In this document: piece after piece, positions 1-5,340 of the stretch
Layout: every line of letters starts with the position of its first letter
Position numbering within the stretch: the stretch's first letter is position 1
Assembly: GCA_964479695.1 (NCBI GenBank)
Contig: CAYZSO010000052.1
Coordinates: forward strand, 1-9,336
Direction: 5' to 3'
Length of the DNA: 9,336 bases
Source: JAAYZH01 sp964479695
GTDB taxonomy: Bacteria; Bacillota; Clostridia; Saccharofermentanales; Fastidiosipilaceae
Program-made: the position numbers and the translations under genes
Notes under the pieces: model-generated
The model's database searches: none
Told to the model about the DNA's origin: nothing
The model's input: the letters and a program-made list of their open reading frames with translations, nothing else

Positions 1-61
1 TGTCACGCATAAACTTCGGCTCTAGCATGCACATAAAAGCAAATTTGAAGATATGTGCACG
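1..61. repeat. Edge copy of the 71-bp tandem repeat
   Basis: This is most of one unit of the repeat that forms the array at 8884-9336, in the same orientation. It carries the landmarks ACTTCGGCTCT, GCACATAAAAGC and the closing ATATGTGCACG. It differs from the right-hand consensus at 'tctagcatg' (elsewhere 'tctatcatg'). After position 61 the match stops and a different repeat family begins, so this is the right end of an array that probably continues left of the window. Confidence 0.9.
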
Positions 62-70
62 TTAAGGGGT

Positions 71-157
71 GATAAGTCGAAGTTAGCGCTCCTACCAACT
101 AGTTGGATAAAGTATAACGTTGAACTTGTAACGATAAGTTGCTGCAGGCGCTCCTTC
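71..157. repeat. 62-bp hairpin repeat family, one full and one partial copy
   Basis: The full copy is at 101-157, running from AGTTGGATAA to GGCGCTCCTTC. A partial preceding copy starts at 71 (GATAAGT, then GCGCTCCTACC), 62 bp earlier. Two more copies lie at 6581-6701. All share GAACTT(A/G)T, then four bases, then ATAAG, a small hairpin. In this copy the stem has a G.T pair (ACTTGT/ATAAGT). No protein is encoded here, and the function is unknown. Confidence 0.75.
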
Positions 158-194
158 CTGTAACACAGAACGCACAGCTCAAACTTGGACTGTG

Positions 195-217
195 GAAAAA
201 ACGCTGCAAGTGCTTGC
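195..217 (-). terminator. Possible weak terminator after the cysteine desulfurase gene
   Basis: Read on the minus strand, GCAAGCACTTGC (217-206) can form a short stem (GCAA/TTGC), followed by AGCG and then six T residues (201-196). It lies 16 bases past the stop codon of the desulfurase gene. The stem is short and weak, so this is only a candidate. Confidence 0.3.
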
Positions 218-232
218 CTACGGATTCTTCAG

Positions 233-1588
233 CTAGCGGCTCAGTTTGTTGATGGCGGCGGAGGTGTGGTGGGCGGCTTGGGCTAGGTCAGCGAGGGGGG
301 TGTCGGCGTTGAAGGAGAAACGGATTGAGGAACTGGCTTCTTCTGGGGAGAAACCGAGGGCTAGAAGAACGTGGCTGGGCTCAGCGGAACCTGCTTCGCA
401 CGCAGAGCCGAGAGACACGCAGACGCCTGCCTGATCGAGGAGCAGGAGAAGGGTCTGTCCGTCGATGCCGGGGAAATAGATGTTCAAAATTCCGGGAAGA
501 CGATGGGTGTCGGAGCCGTGAACGCGGAAGGTCAGGCCTTGTTCTGAGAGAAAACGAAGGAAAGCGGCGGAGTTTTGGGCGAGCTTGGTTTCGCGAGATT
601 CGATGGTGTCGAGGACTTCACCCGCTTCGCCCACGACACCAACTCCACCAACGCCACCAACTCCACCGACTCCACCGACGCCACCGACTCCGCCTGCTTC
701 GCCTACGACACCGACTTCACCCGCATCACCCGCGCTACCAGCAGCGAAGCCGCGCACGTGACGCGCGAGCGCGGCGGCCATGCCTGCGATGCCGGCGAGG
801 TTTTCAGTGCCGGCGCGCCGTCCCCGCTCCTGCCTGCCGCCATGAATGAATGGATCCAGCGCCTTCTTAGCGAGGAGGATGCCGGTGCCTTTGGGACCGC
901 CGAATTTGTGGGCGGAAAGGCTCAGATAATCCACCGGAAGATCCCGCCATACGAAGGGCAAGTGGGCAATGGCCTGGACGGCATCAGTGTGGAAAGGAAC
1001 TTTCGCGGCGCGGCAGATGCGCCCTATGGCTGCGATGTCTTGGATTGTGCCGATTTCGTTGTTGACCCACTGGATCGAAACGAGCGCGGTGTCGGGCGTG
1101 AGAGCAGCCTCAACTTGCGCCGGGTCGATCACACCTTCGCGGTTCGGTTTTAGGTAGACGATGTTCACACCTTCTTTGGCCAAAGCCCCCGCCGCCACCA
1201 GTATCGACGGGTGTTCAATGGCCGATGTGATGATTGTGGTTTTGGTGGCGCCTTCGGCAGGGGCGGTTTCGGTGTCTCCTACAGCAGTAGCGCCAGCGGT
1301 AGCGCCAGCAACACCAACGCCTAAACCTCCGCCTAAACCGCCACAGGCGGCGGCGCTCAAGATCCAATTGTTGGCTTCCGTGGCGCCGGAAGTGAAGTAG
1401 ATTTCGCGGGGCGAAGCGCCGAGAGATGCGGCAATGGATTCGCGCGCTTCGGTCAGGACATTTCGGGCTTGACGGCCCGCTTGATGCATGGAAGATGGGT
1501 TACCAAAAGTATTCGCCAACACCTCTTGCATAGCTTCCAAGGCTTCCGGAAGCATGGGGGTTGTTGCGGCGTAGTCTAAGTAAATCAC
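233..1588 (-). CDS. Cysteine desulfurase (NifS/IscS family, YrvO-like partner of MnmA)
   Basis: This is a PLP-dependent class V aminotransferase-fold enzyme that takes sulfur from L-cysteine as an enzyme persulfide, giving alanine. The 451-residue protein shows the N-terminal IYLDYAATTP motif, the cofactor-stacking His126 (SAIEHPS), Asp202 and Gln205 (HTDAVQ), the PLP lysine Lys228 (SAHKFGGPKG) and the catalytic Cys397 in SLGSACEAG. Relatives are about 380-400 residues. The excess is two low-complexity inserts, Gly/Ala/Thr-rich at about 82-115 and a Gly-Gly-Val run at about 281-325, both between conserved blocks. The start is GTG; it overlaps the mnmA stop as GTGA, with GAGG 7 bases upstream. 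The gene is second after mnmA, and with no IscU-like gene adjacent it most likely supplies sulfur to MnmA, as YrvO does in Bacillus subtilis (inference). The family call is secure; the dedicated role is not. Confidence 0.95.
   Translation of the reverse strand: MIYLDYAATTPMLPEALEAMQEVLANTFGNPSSMHQAGRQARNVLTEARESIAASLGASPREIYFTSGATEANNWILSAAACGGLGGGLGVGVAGATAGATAVGDTETAPAEGATKTTIITSAIEHPSILVAAGALAKEGVNIVYLKPNREGVIDPAQVEAALTPDTALVSIQWVNNEIGTIQDIAAIGRICRAAKVPFHTDAVQAIAHLPFVWRDLPVDYLSLSAHKFGGPKGTGILLAKKALDPFIHGGRQERGRRAGTENLAGIAGMAAALARHVRGFAAGSAGDAGEVGVVGEAGGVGGVGGVGGVGGVGGVGVVGEAGEVLDTIESRETKLAQNSAAFLRFLSEQGLTFRVHGSDTHRLPGILNIYFPGIDGQTLLLLLDQAGVCVSLGSACEAGSAEPSHVLLALGFSPEEASSSIRFSFNADTPLADLAQAAHHTSAAINKLSR
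635..733. repeat. 9-bp tandem repeat inside the cysteine desulfurase gene
   Basis: There are eleven consecutive 9-bp units of the type (T/G)CCACC(A/G)AC on the plus strand. They are nearly perfect at 644-688 and decay towards 733. On the coding strand they give the Gly-Gly-Val run in the second insert. The unit preserves frame. The array sits between the RAGTENLAG block and the C-terminal domain, a place where relatives have a variable linker. Confidence 0.9.
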
Positions 1589-2811
1589 CGGATTGCCTCG
1601 ACAATCGTGCCGCCGCCAACCACGACGTCACCTTGATAGAAGACCACTGCCTGACCCGGGGTTACCGCGCGCTGAGGAGTCGCGAAACGGACTTCGAGGG
1701 GGGCGGCTTTGGCCGAAGAACCCGACACATAAGAACCCGACACAGAAGAACCCGACACAGACGCACCGCCTGCACCGCCTGCACCGCCTGAACCGTCTGC
1801 ACCGCCTGCACCGCCTGCACCGCCTGCACCGCCTGCACCAGCTGAGGCAAGCGGAATGATCTTCGCGGGTACGTCTTGCTGGCTGTAACGAATCTTCACG
1901 GTGACATCCATAGGCGAGGTCAGCTCGGGGATGGAAATCCAGTTCAGGTCGCGCGCGAGGAGGCCGGAAGAATACAGATCTTCTTCTCTTCCTAGGGTGA
2001 CCGTGTTGTCAGAAGCGGACTTAGCCAGAACAAAAAGAGGCCGATCCGAACTAATCCCCAGCCCCTTACGCTGACCGATCGTGTACGCCTCGATGCCACG
2101 GTGCTGACCCAGAATATTGCCTTTAAGATCAACGAAATTCCCGGGCGAGGTGATGACGCCTTCGGACTCAAGGAAAGCGCGATAATCACCATCCGGTACG
2201 AAGCAGATGTCTTGGCTGTCGGGCTTGGCGGCATTGATGAAACCGTGCTGCTCCGCCATTTCGCGAATTTCGCTCTTCTCAAATTGGCCAAGGGGGAAAA
2301 GCGTCTTCGCAAGCTGCTTCTGAGTCAGGCTGTAGAGGACGTAGCTTTGGTCTTTGTGGTGGTCTTTGCCTTTCAGAAGCAGGTAGCGGCCACTCGCCTC
2401 ATCGTACTTGACCCGGGCATAATGGCCGGTCGCGAGGTAATCAAAACCCAGGAGGTCTGCTTGGTCGAAGAAACTCTCAAACTTGATGTAACGGTTGCAA
2501 TCGATGCAAGGATTCGGCGTCTCGGCCCGTTGATACGAGGTCACAAAGCGATCAATCACCTGCTCCTTGAAGTCCTGTGTATGATTCAGAACAAAATACT
2601 CAATTCCCAAATTAAGCGCAACAGAGCGAGCATCTTCGATGTCATCAAGGCTGCAACAAGTCCGGCTGCGCCCATTCATTCCGCAACTAACTTGGTTCGT
2701 CAGTTTGAGGGTTGCGCCCGAAGTCTCCATCCCCTGTTCTTGCAGGATCGCCGCAGCTACTGAGCTGTCCACACCGCCGCTCATGGCAACCATCACTCGC
2801 TTTTTGTCCAA
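1585..2811 (-). CDS. mnmA: tRNA-specific 2-thiouridylase MnmA
   Basis: MnmA makes 2-thiouridine at the wobble base (U34) of Lys, Glu and Gln tRNAs, using ATP to adenylate the base and a persulfide sulfur. The sequence shows the PP-loop SGGVDSS, the TPNPCIDCN motif with the first catalytic cysteine, ATGHYAR, and DSQDICF with the second cysteine. I chose TTG at 2811-2809 because AAAGGAG (2826-2820) lies 8 bases before it. This gives 408 residues and puts the first cysteine at 102. An in-frame ATG at 2862 would add 17 residues encoded by a 9-bp repeat and has no comparable ribosome binding site. MnmA is usually about 360-370 residues; the extra length is a Gly/Ala/Ser insert (about residues 323-368) in the C-terminal beta-barrel domain. 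The gene is first in an operon with the cysteine desulfurase. Confidence 0.95.
   Translation of the reverse strand: MDKKRVMVAMSGGVDSSVAAAILQEQGMETSGATLKLTNQVSCGMNGRSRTCCSLDDIEDARSVALNLGIEYFVLNHTQDFKEQVIDRFVTSYQRAETPNPCIDCNRYIKFESFFDQADLLGFDYLATGHYARVKYDEASGRYLLLKGKDHHKDQSYVLYSLTQKQLAKTLFPLGQFEKSEIREMAEQHGFINAAKPDSQDICFVPDGDYRAFLESEGVITSPGNFVDLKGNILGQHRGIEAYTIGQRKGLGISSDRPLFVLAKSASDNTVTLGREEDLYSSGLLARDLNWISIPELTSPMDVTVKIRYSQQDVPAKIIPLASAGAGGAGGAGGAGGADGSGGAGGAGGASVSGSSVSGSYVSGSSAKAAPLEVRFATPQRAVTPGQAVVFYQGDVVVGGGTIVEAIR
1718..1843. repeat. Compound 15-bp and 9-bp tandem repeats inside mnmA
   Basis: Three 15-bp units GAACCCGACACA(T/G)A(A/C) occupy 1718-1762. They are followed directly by nine 9-bp units GCACCGCCT (1763-1843), seven of them perfect. 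On the coding strand the 15-bp part gives Val-Ser-Gly-Ser-Ser/Tyr repeats and the 9-bp part gives Gly-Gly-Ala repeats. Both unit lengths preserve frame. A copy of the GGCTTTGGCC motif (1705-1714) borders the array. Confidence 0.93.
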
Positions 2812-2819
2812 TGAATTTG

Positions 2820-2826
2820 CTCCTTT
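2820..2826 (-). promoter_or_regulatory. Ribosome binding site that decides the mnmA start
   Basis: AAAGGAG on the minus strand stands 8 bases from TTG at 2811. It is the only good Shine-Dalgarno sequence near the 5' end of mnmA, which is why the upstream ATG at 2862 is disfavoured. Confidence 0.7.
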
Positions 2827-2835
2827 TCTCCGCCC

Positions 2836-2871
2836 GCTTTGCTTGCTTTGCTTGCTGTGCATGCTTTGCTT
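2836..2871. repeat. 9-bp repeat at the mnmA 5' end
   Basis: There are four adjacent units of GCTTTGCTT (2836, 2845, 2854 as the variant GCTGTGCAT, and 2863). The variant creates the in-frame ATG at 2862. If translation started there, the repeat would encode a Ser-Lys-Gln tail at the N terminus of MnmA. Confidence 0.85.
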
Positions 2872-2950
2872 ACCGGGTTATTGTCAGTTTTTCTTACTAA
2901 GTTTTCGGCCAAAGCCGCCCCCAACCACCCCAGTTCATCCGAGCGGTCCG

Positions 2951-3049
2951 AACCGTTGGGGCTGTTCGAACCGTTCGGGCTGTTCGAACCGTTCGGGCTG
3001 TTCAAGCCGTTCGGGCTGTTCGAGCTGTTCGGGCTGTTCAAGCCGTTTC
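2951..3049. repeat. 9/18-bp tandem repeat in the mnmA leader
   Basis: Eleven 9-bp units alternate between (A)ACCGTTCG and GGCTGTTCG types, forming an 18-bp higher-order unit. The repeats lie between mnmA and its probable promoter and contain several TTCGAA palindromes. With the repeat at 2836-2871 they fill much of the gene-free stretch 2812-3292. One minus-strand frame stays open through them, but the promoter position argues against a gene. Confidence 0.9.
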
Positions 3050-3063
3050 CTAATTCAGCGAGG

Positions 3064-3072
3064 ATTATAGCA
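3064..3072 (-). promoter_or_regulatory. Probable extended -10 promoter of the mnmA operon
   Basis: The minus strand reads TGCTATAAT, a perfect TATAAT with the TG extension. No convincing -35 box is seen at the usual distance (GCGAAA or CGAAAC at 17-18 bases), as is common for extended -10 promoters. Transcription would start near 3057 and give a leader of roughly 245 bases that includes both 9-bp repeat arrays. Confidence 0.55.
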
Positions 3073-3134
3073 CAGGGCAAGGTGAGGTTTCGCTACGTCC
3101 GGTCACAGGAAGTGGTGCGGGAAGTGATCCATAT

Positions 3135-3163
3135 AGTGGCGTGGAAGTAGCGTGGAAGTGGCG
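3135..3163. repeat. Short 11-bp direct repeats
   Basis: GTGGAAGTAGC (3141) is followed by GTGGAAGTGGC (3152), preceded by a partial unit. The unit length of 11 is not a multiple of three, which fits a non-coding position. It lies in the divergent intergenic region upstream of the small membrane protein gene. Confidence 0.7.
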
Positions 3164-3202
3164 AAGAAACCGTGATGAACGGTTGAGGAAGCAGCGCCAA
3201 GT

Positions 3203-3240
3203 GGATGTCACTGCACGAACTGCACGCTTGTGAAACATCC
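3203..3240. promoter_or_regulatory. Imperfect inverted repeat upstream of the small lipoprotein gene
   Basis: GGATGTCAC (3203-3211) is mirrored by GTGAAACATCC (3230-3240) with two unpaired A residues. Between them CTGCACG occurs twice. The structure lies just upstream of the -10 box at 3264 and could be an operator, but nothing identifies a binding protein. Confidence 0.3.
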
Positions 3241-3260
3241 AGAAATATGAAGTTTCGAGA

Positions 3261-3284
3261 TGGTATACTCACGGTAGAAGGAGG
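3261..3284 (+). promoter_or_regulatory. Extended -10 promoter and ribosome binding site for the 3293 gene
   Basis: TGGTATACT (3261-3269) is an extended -10 box, and transcription would begin near 3276. AGAAGGAGG (to 3284) follows, 8 bases before the ATG. The predicted leader is therefore very short. Confidence 0.6.
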
Positions 3285-3292
3285 ATTTTACT

Positions 3293-3754
3293 ATGAAAAA
3301 TGCTCTTAATAAAATAAAAACAGCTGCAGAAACAGCTGCAGAAACGGCTGCAGAAACAACTGCACAGATGCATTCTGAAACCACCTCGTCTAGAAACTCT
3401 ATCCAGCGTTTGGGAAGCAAGCGCAACCTAAAAATCTTCCAAATGGCTGTGCTCGTTGTTTTGCTTTTCGTACTGACCATTGCCATATCTGCTTGTGTTC
3501 CGGGTGATGGCGACGCATCTCCTACAAAGCCCGCAGGCTTTTTCTGGGGTATTTGGCATGGGTGGATTGCGCCGGTTTCTTTGATTATGGGGATTTTCAA
3601 CCGAGATATTCGTATCTACGAGATTTATAACACTGGTTTGGGTTACGATTTTGGATTTTACATGGCAATTATCTCCGGCTTTGGTGGTCTGTCGCTGGGA
3701 CGGCGCAATAGAAAGTATCGAAATCAGCCAGGGCCGGAGCGCCGCGATTGGTAG
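3293..3754 (+). CDS. Small predicted lipoprotein/membrane protein, unknown function
   Basis: This 153-residue protein has, in order: a charged N-terminal tail with Thr-Ala-Ala-Glu repeats (about 10-25), a basic stretch (RLGSKRNLK), a hydrophobic segment (about 48-66) ending in a lipobox-like ISAC with Cys68, and a conserved-looking core from PAGFFWGIWHGWIAP (80-94). Two further hydrophobic stretches follow (about 92-102 and 118-135), then a basic C terminus. The aromatic Trp-rich core resembles a family of short, uncharacterised Bacillota membrane proteins; I know no function for it. The ATG has an excellent ribosome binding site and an extended -10 promoter just upstream, so the gene is expressed alone. 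The long N-terminal extension before the signal-like segment is unusual for a lipoprotein and is partly built from a 12-bp repeat, so the lipoprotein reading is tentative. Confidence 0.85.
   Translation: MKNALNKIKTAAETAAETAAETTAQMHSETTSSRNSIQRLGSKRNLKIFQMAVLVVLLFVLTIAISACVPGDGDASPTKPAGFFWGIWHGWIAPVSLIMGIFNRDIRIYEIYNTGLGYDFGFYMAIISGFGGLSLGRRNRKYRNQPGPERRDW
3320..3367. repeat. 12-bp tandem repeat in the 5' end of the small membrane protein gene
   Basis: There are four units of ACAGCTGCAGAA, the first two perfect, encoding Thr-Ala-Ala-Glu. Each unit contains CTGCAG. Frame is kept. Confidence 0.9.
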
Positions 3755-3774
3755 ACCCGGCGTCCCGCCTCTAA

Positions 3775-3862
3775 CGTTCCGAACACTACGCTTAAACCCG
3801 ACGTTTACGAACCGACGAACCTAGCGAACAAACGAACCTAACGAACGAACCGACAAACCGAA
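3775..3862. repeat. Degenerate CGAAC-type repeats in the gap before bioY
   Basis: CGAAC, CGAACC and close variants recur about every 4-13 bases, with related ACCGAC words between. The spacing is irregular and not in multiples of three. The gap 3755-3896 holds no gene and no clear terminator; a short GGCG/CGCC stem near 3759 lacks a T run. Confidence 0.55.
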
Positions 3863-3896
3863 TATCACCCCCCTACGCCCGTCACGCAATCTAACT

Positions 3897-3923
3897 TATA
3901 ATGGGAAAAAACTTGTGTGGAGG
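3897..3923 (+). promoter_or_regulatory. -10 box and ribosome binding site of bioY
   Basis: A perfect TATAAT lies at 3897-3902, with no good -35 box. GGAGG at 3919-3923 stands 5 bases before TTG at 3929. Transcription from this box would begin near 3909, leaving about 10 bases before the ribosome binding site and too little room for the alternative GTG at 3917. No BirA-type inverted operator is recognisable. Confidence 0.45.
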
Positions 3924-3928
3924 CGGCT

Positions 3929-4546
3929 TTGGCAAAGGAAACACAAACAACAAAAACAAGCAGGCAGAAAAATTTCTCGATCAAGCAGATCAGCAACGTG
4001 GGACTCTTCCTCGCTGTGCTGATCATCTGCTCAAAAATCACCGTGCCGACACCGGCCATCAGCTTCACTCTGCAAACGATGGCTGTGAGCTTCATCGCCC
4101 TCTATTTGGGCCCCGAATTAGGCGCATTGACCCAAACGCTGTTTCTCGTGCTCGGACTGGCCGGACTTCCGGTCTTCTCGGGTGGCGGCGGCTTGGCCTA
4201 TGTCTTCAAACCGTCATTTGGGTATCTTGTTGCCTTTATCCCGGCTTCCTACGTGATCGGCAAATTGTTTCAGCGATTTGCGAAGCGGTCCCCACAGAAT
4301 CTCTTCGCTGCCGCCCTCCCGGCCTCGCTCGCCGGCCTGCTCATCATTTACACCATAGGCACCCTTTATTTCTACATTTTGGGGCACCTATATCTCGGGC
4401 TTGGCGCGAAACCGTGGACTTGGTTCGCCGTCTCTGGCGCACTCATGTTCTTGCCCACGGATCTCCTGCAGATGGCGGTTGCTTCGTTCATCGTGAGCCG
4501 AGTTCGAGTCCTCCGTCCTTCTTGGCTAAAGACGGCGTCAGCCTGA
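3929..4546 (+). CDS. bioY: Biotin transporter substrate-binding subunit BioY
   Basis: BioY is the membrane S component that binds biotin, usually working with an ECF energizing module (two ATPases and EcfT) encoded elsewhere. From TTG at 3929 the protein has 205 residues, close to the family norm of about 180-200. About six hydrophobic segments are visible, together with the hallmark GALTQTLFLVLGLAGLPVFSGGGG and the downstream FGYL. Near the C terminus the family's usual P-G-D-x-x-K stretch reads PTDLLQ, with Gln where I expect Lys. I favour the TTG because of GGAGG 5 bases upstream; GTG at 3917 (209 residues) is the alternative. The start region also carries a variant of the dispersed GGCTTTGGC motif. 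The gene converges with the AlkD-family gene and the two 3' ends overlap by 9 bp. No ECF ATPase genes are in the window. Confidence 0.93.
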   Translation: MAKETQTTKTSRQKNFSIKQISNVGLFLAVLIICSKITVPTPAISFTLQTMAVSFIALYLGPELGALTQTLFLVLGLAGLPVFSGGGGLAYVFKPSFGYLVAFIPASYVIGKLFQRFAKRSPQNLFAAALPASLAGLLIIYTIGTLYFYILGHLYLGLGAKPWTWFAVSGALMFLPTDLLQMAVASFIVSRVRVLRPSWLKTASA

Positions 4547-5329
4547 TTTACTGTCGGACTTGCTGTCGGACTCGCGGTTCGACTTGTGCTCCGACTTGCG
4601 GCGTAACGTTTTCAAATATTCCTTCGTTTCAGGGGCGATTCGGAAGCTCTCCACGGACTTTTGGATCGCCTTATTATGTGTCCAAACATCAAGCGCACCT
4701 TGTTCCAAATAGGGCACGGCGCTTTCGTATTGTTTCGAGAGCGCCGTCGCAAAATACCAAGCCTGCATCATCCGGACATAGTAATGTTCAGACCTGACAC
4801 CCGCCACCAACCCCGGCTGTTCCGGCGCAAAATTCTCCTCCAAAAAAGCATCCATCAACACCCCAATCCAATAGCGGAGTTCGTACGGCGCATCCGAGCG
4901 CAGCCCCTCCACAATCCGCGGAAAGACCAGCTCCGGCACCTTCCTGAACACTTTTAAGTACAGCCCATCGCAAACCGCCCAATTGTTCACGTAAGGCAAG
5001 AATCGTTCCACCTCGGCCAAAGCCGCCCCCGGCTCCCTCATCCTCTGCAGCAAGTTCGCATGCAGCTGATTTTCCTCGTAGTAGGTGTGAGGCAACTCTT
5101 GTAGGAAGGCGGATGTGCGGTCGGTGTCTTTGGCCAAAGCCCCCGCCACAACCCTCACCTCCGCCGCTCTCACCCCTATAATGCGCGCCGGATCCTCCGT
5201 CGGAATCAGCTTGGCCATAAACGCCTGATAGCCGACATCTTGAGCTTCAAATAACTTCTTCTGTATGTCAGTCAAATTGGAGGGCTGATCCGCTGGCTGA
5301 TTTGCTGGGTGATTCGTTTCGCCGCTCAT
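4538..5329 (-). CDS. DNA alkylation repair family protein (AlkD-like HEAT repeat)
   Basis: AlkD-type proteins are built of HEAT-like helical repeats that wrap DNA; the characterised Bacillus cereus AlkD removes positively charged alkylpurines. Counting from the ATG at 5329 (263 residues), the core shows LPHTYYEENQLHANLL, then FLPYVNNWAVCD with Trp117 and Asp121, Arg152 (ELRYWIG), and HYYVRMMQAWYFATAL with Trp191, then WTHNKAIQKSVES. These Trp, Asp, Arg and Trp positions probably match AlkD's catalytic set, but glycosylase activity is inferred. The N terminus (Pro/Asn/Gln) and the C terminus (Lys-Ser-Asp-Ser repeats) are low complexity. In-frame starts are GTG 5338, ATG 5332 and ATG 5329; TAAAGG (5343-5338) best serves 5329. 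The ribosome binding site overlaps the DUF4256 stop codon, so the two genes are probably translationally coupled. Confidence 0.88.
   Translation of the reverse strand: MSGETNHPANQPADQPSNLTDIQKKLFEAQDVGYQAFMAKLIPTEDPARIIGVRAAEVRVVAGALAKDTDRTSAFLQELPHTYYEENQLHANLLQRMREPGAALAEVERFLPYVNNWAVCDGLYLKVFRKVPELVFPRIVEGLRSDAPYELRYWIGVLMDAFLEENFAPEQPGLVAGVRSEHYYVRMMQAWYFATALSKQYESAVPYLEQGALDVWTHNKAIQKSVESFRIAPETKEYLKTLRRKSEHKSNRESDSKSDSKSG
4544..4602. repeat. 12-bp tandem repeat in the 3' end of the AlkD-like gene
   Basis: There are four diverged 12-bp units from 4555 (CGGACTTGCTGT type), with a partial unit before them. On the coding strand they give a Lys-Ser-(Glu/Asp/Asn)-(His/Arg/Ser) tail. The repeat touches the 9-bp overlap with bioY. 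Confidence 0.75.
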
Positions 5330-5340
5330 CATCTGCACCT

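Noticed and set aside
325..1153. Plus-strand open frames opposite the cysteine desulfurase
   Set aside because: They are antisense to a gene with all catalytic motifs. The arginine-rich and Thr/Asp-rich content reflects the repeat read backwards.
2101..2763. Long plus-strand open frame opposite mnmA
   Set aside because: It is antisense to conserved mnmA sequence, has no family resemblance, and follows from the codon bias of the real gene.
2793..3080. Open minus-strand frame of 95 codons through the mnmA leader, rich in Asn-Ser-Pro-Asn-Gly
   Set aside because: It would start with TTG upstream of the best promoter, whose -10 box lies inside its first codons. It has no good ribosome binding site and overlaps the true mnmA start in another frame. 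Its length comes from a 9-bp repeat that stays open by default.
3860..3916. BirA operator or riboswitch ahead of bioY
   Set aside because: There is no long inverted repeat of the biotin-operator kind, and the leader is too short for a riboswitch.
3901..4797. 298-codon plus-strand frame starting with ATG at 3901
   Set aside because: It runs out of frame through bioY and antisense to the AlkD-like gene, and has no recognisable domain.
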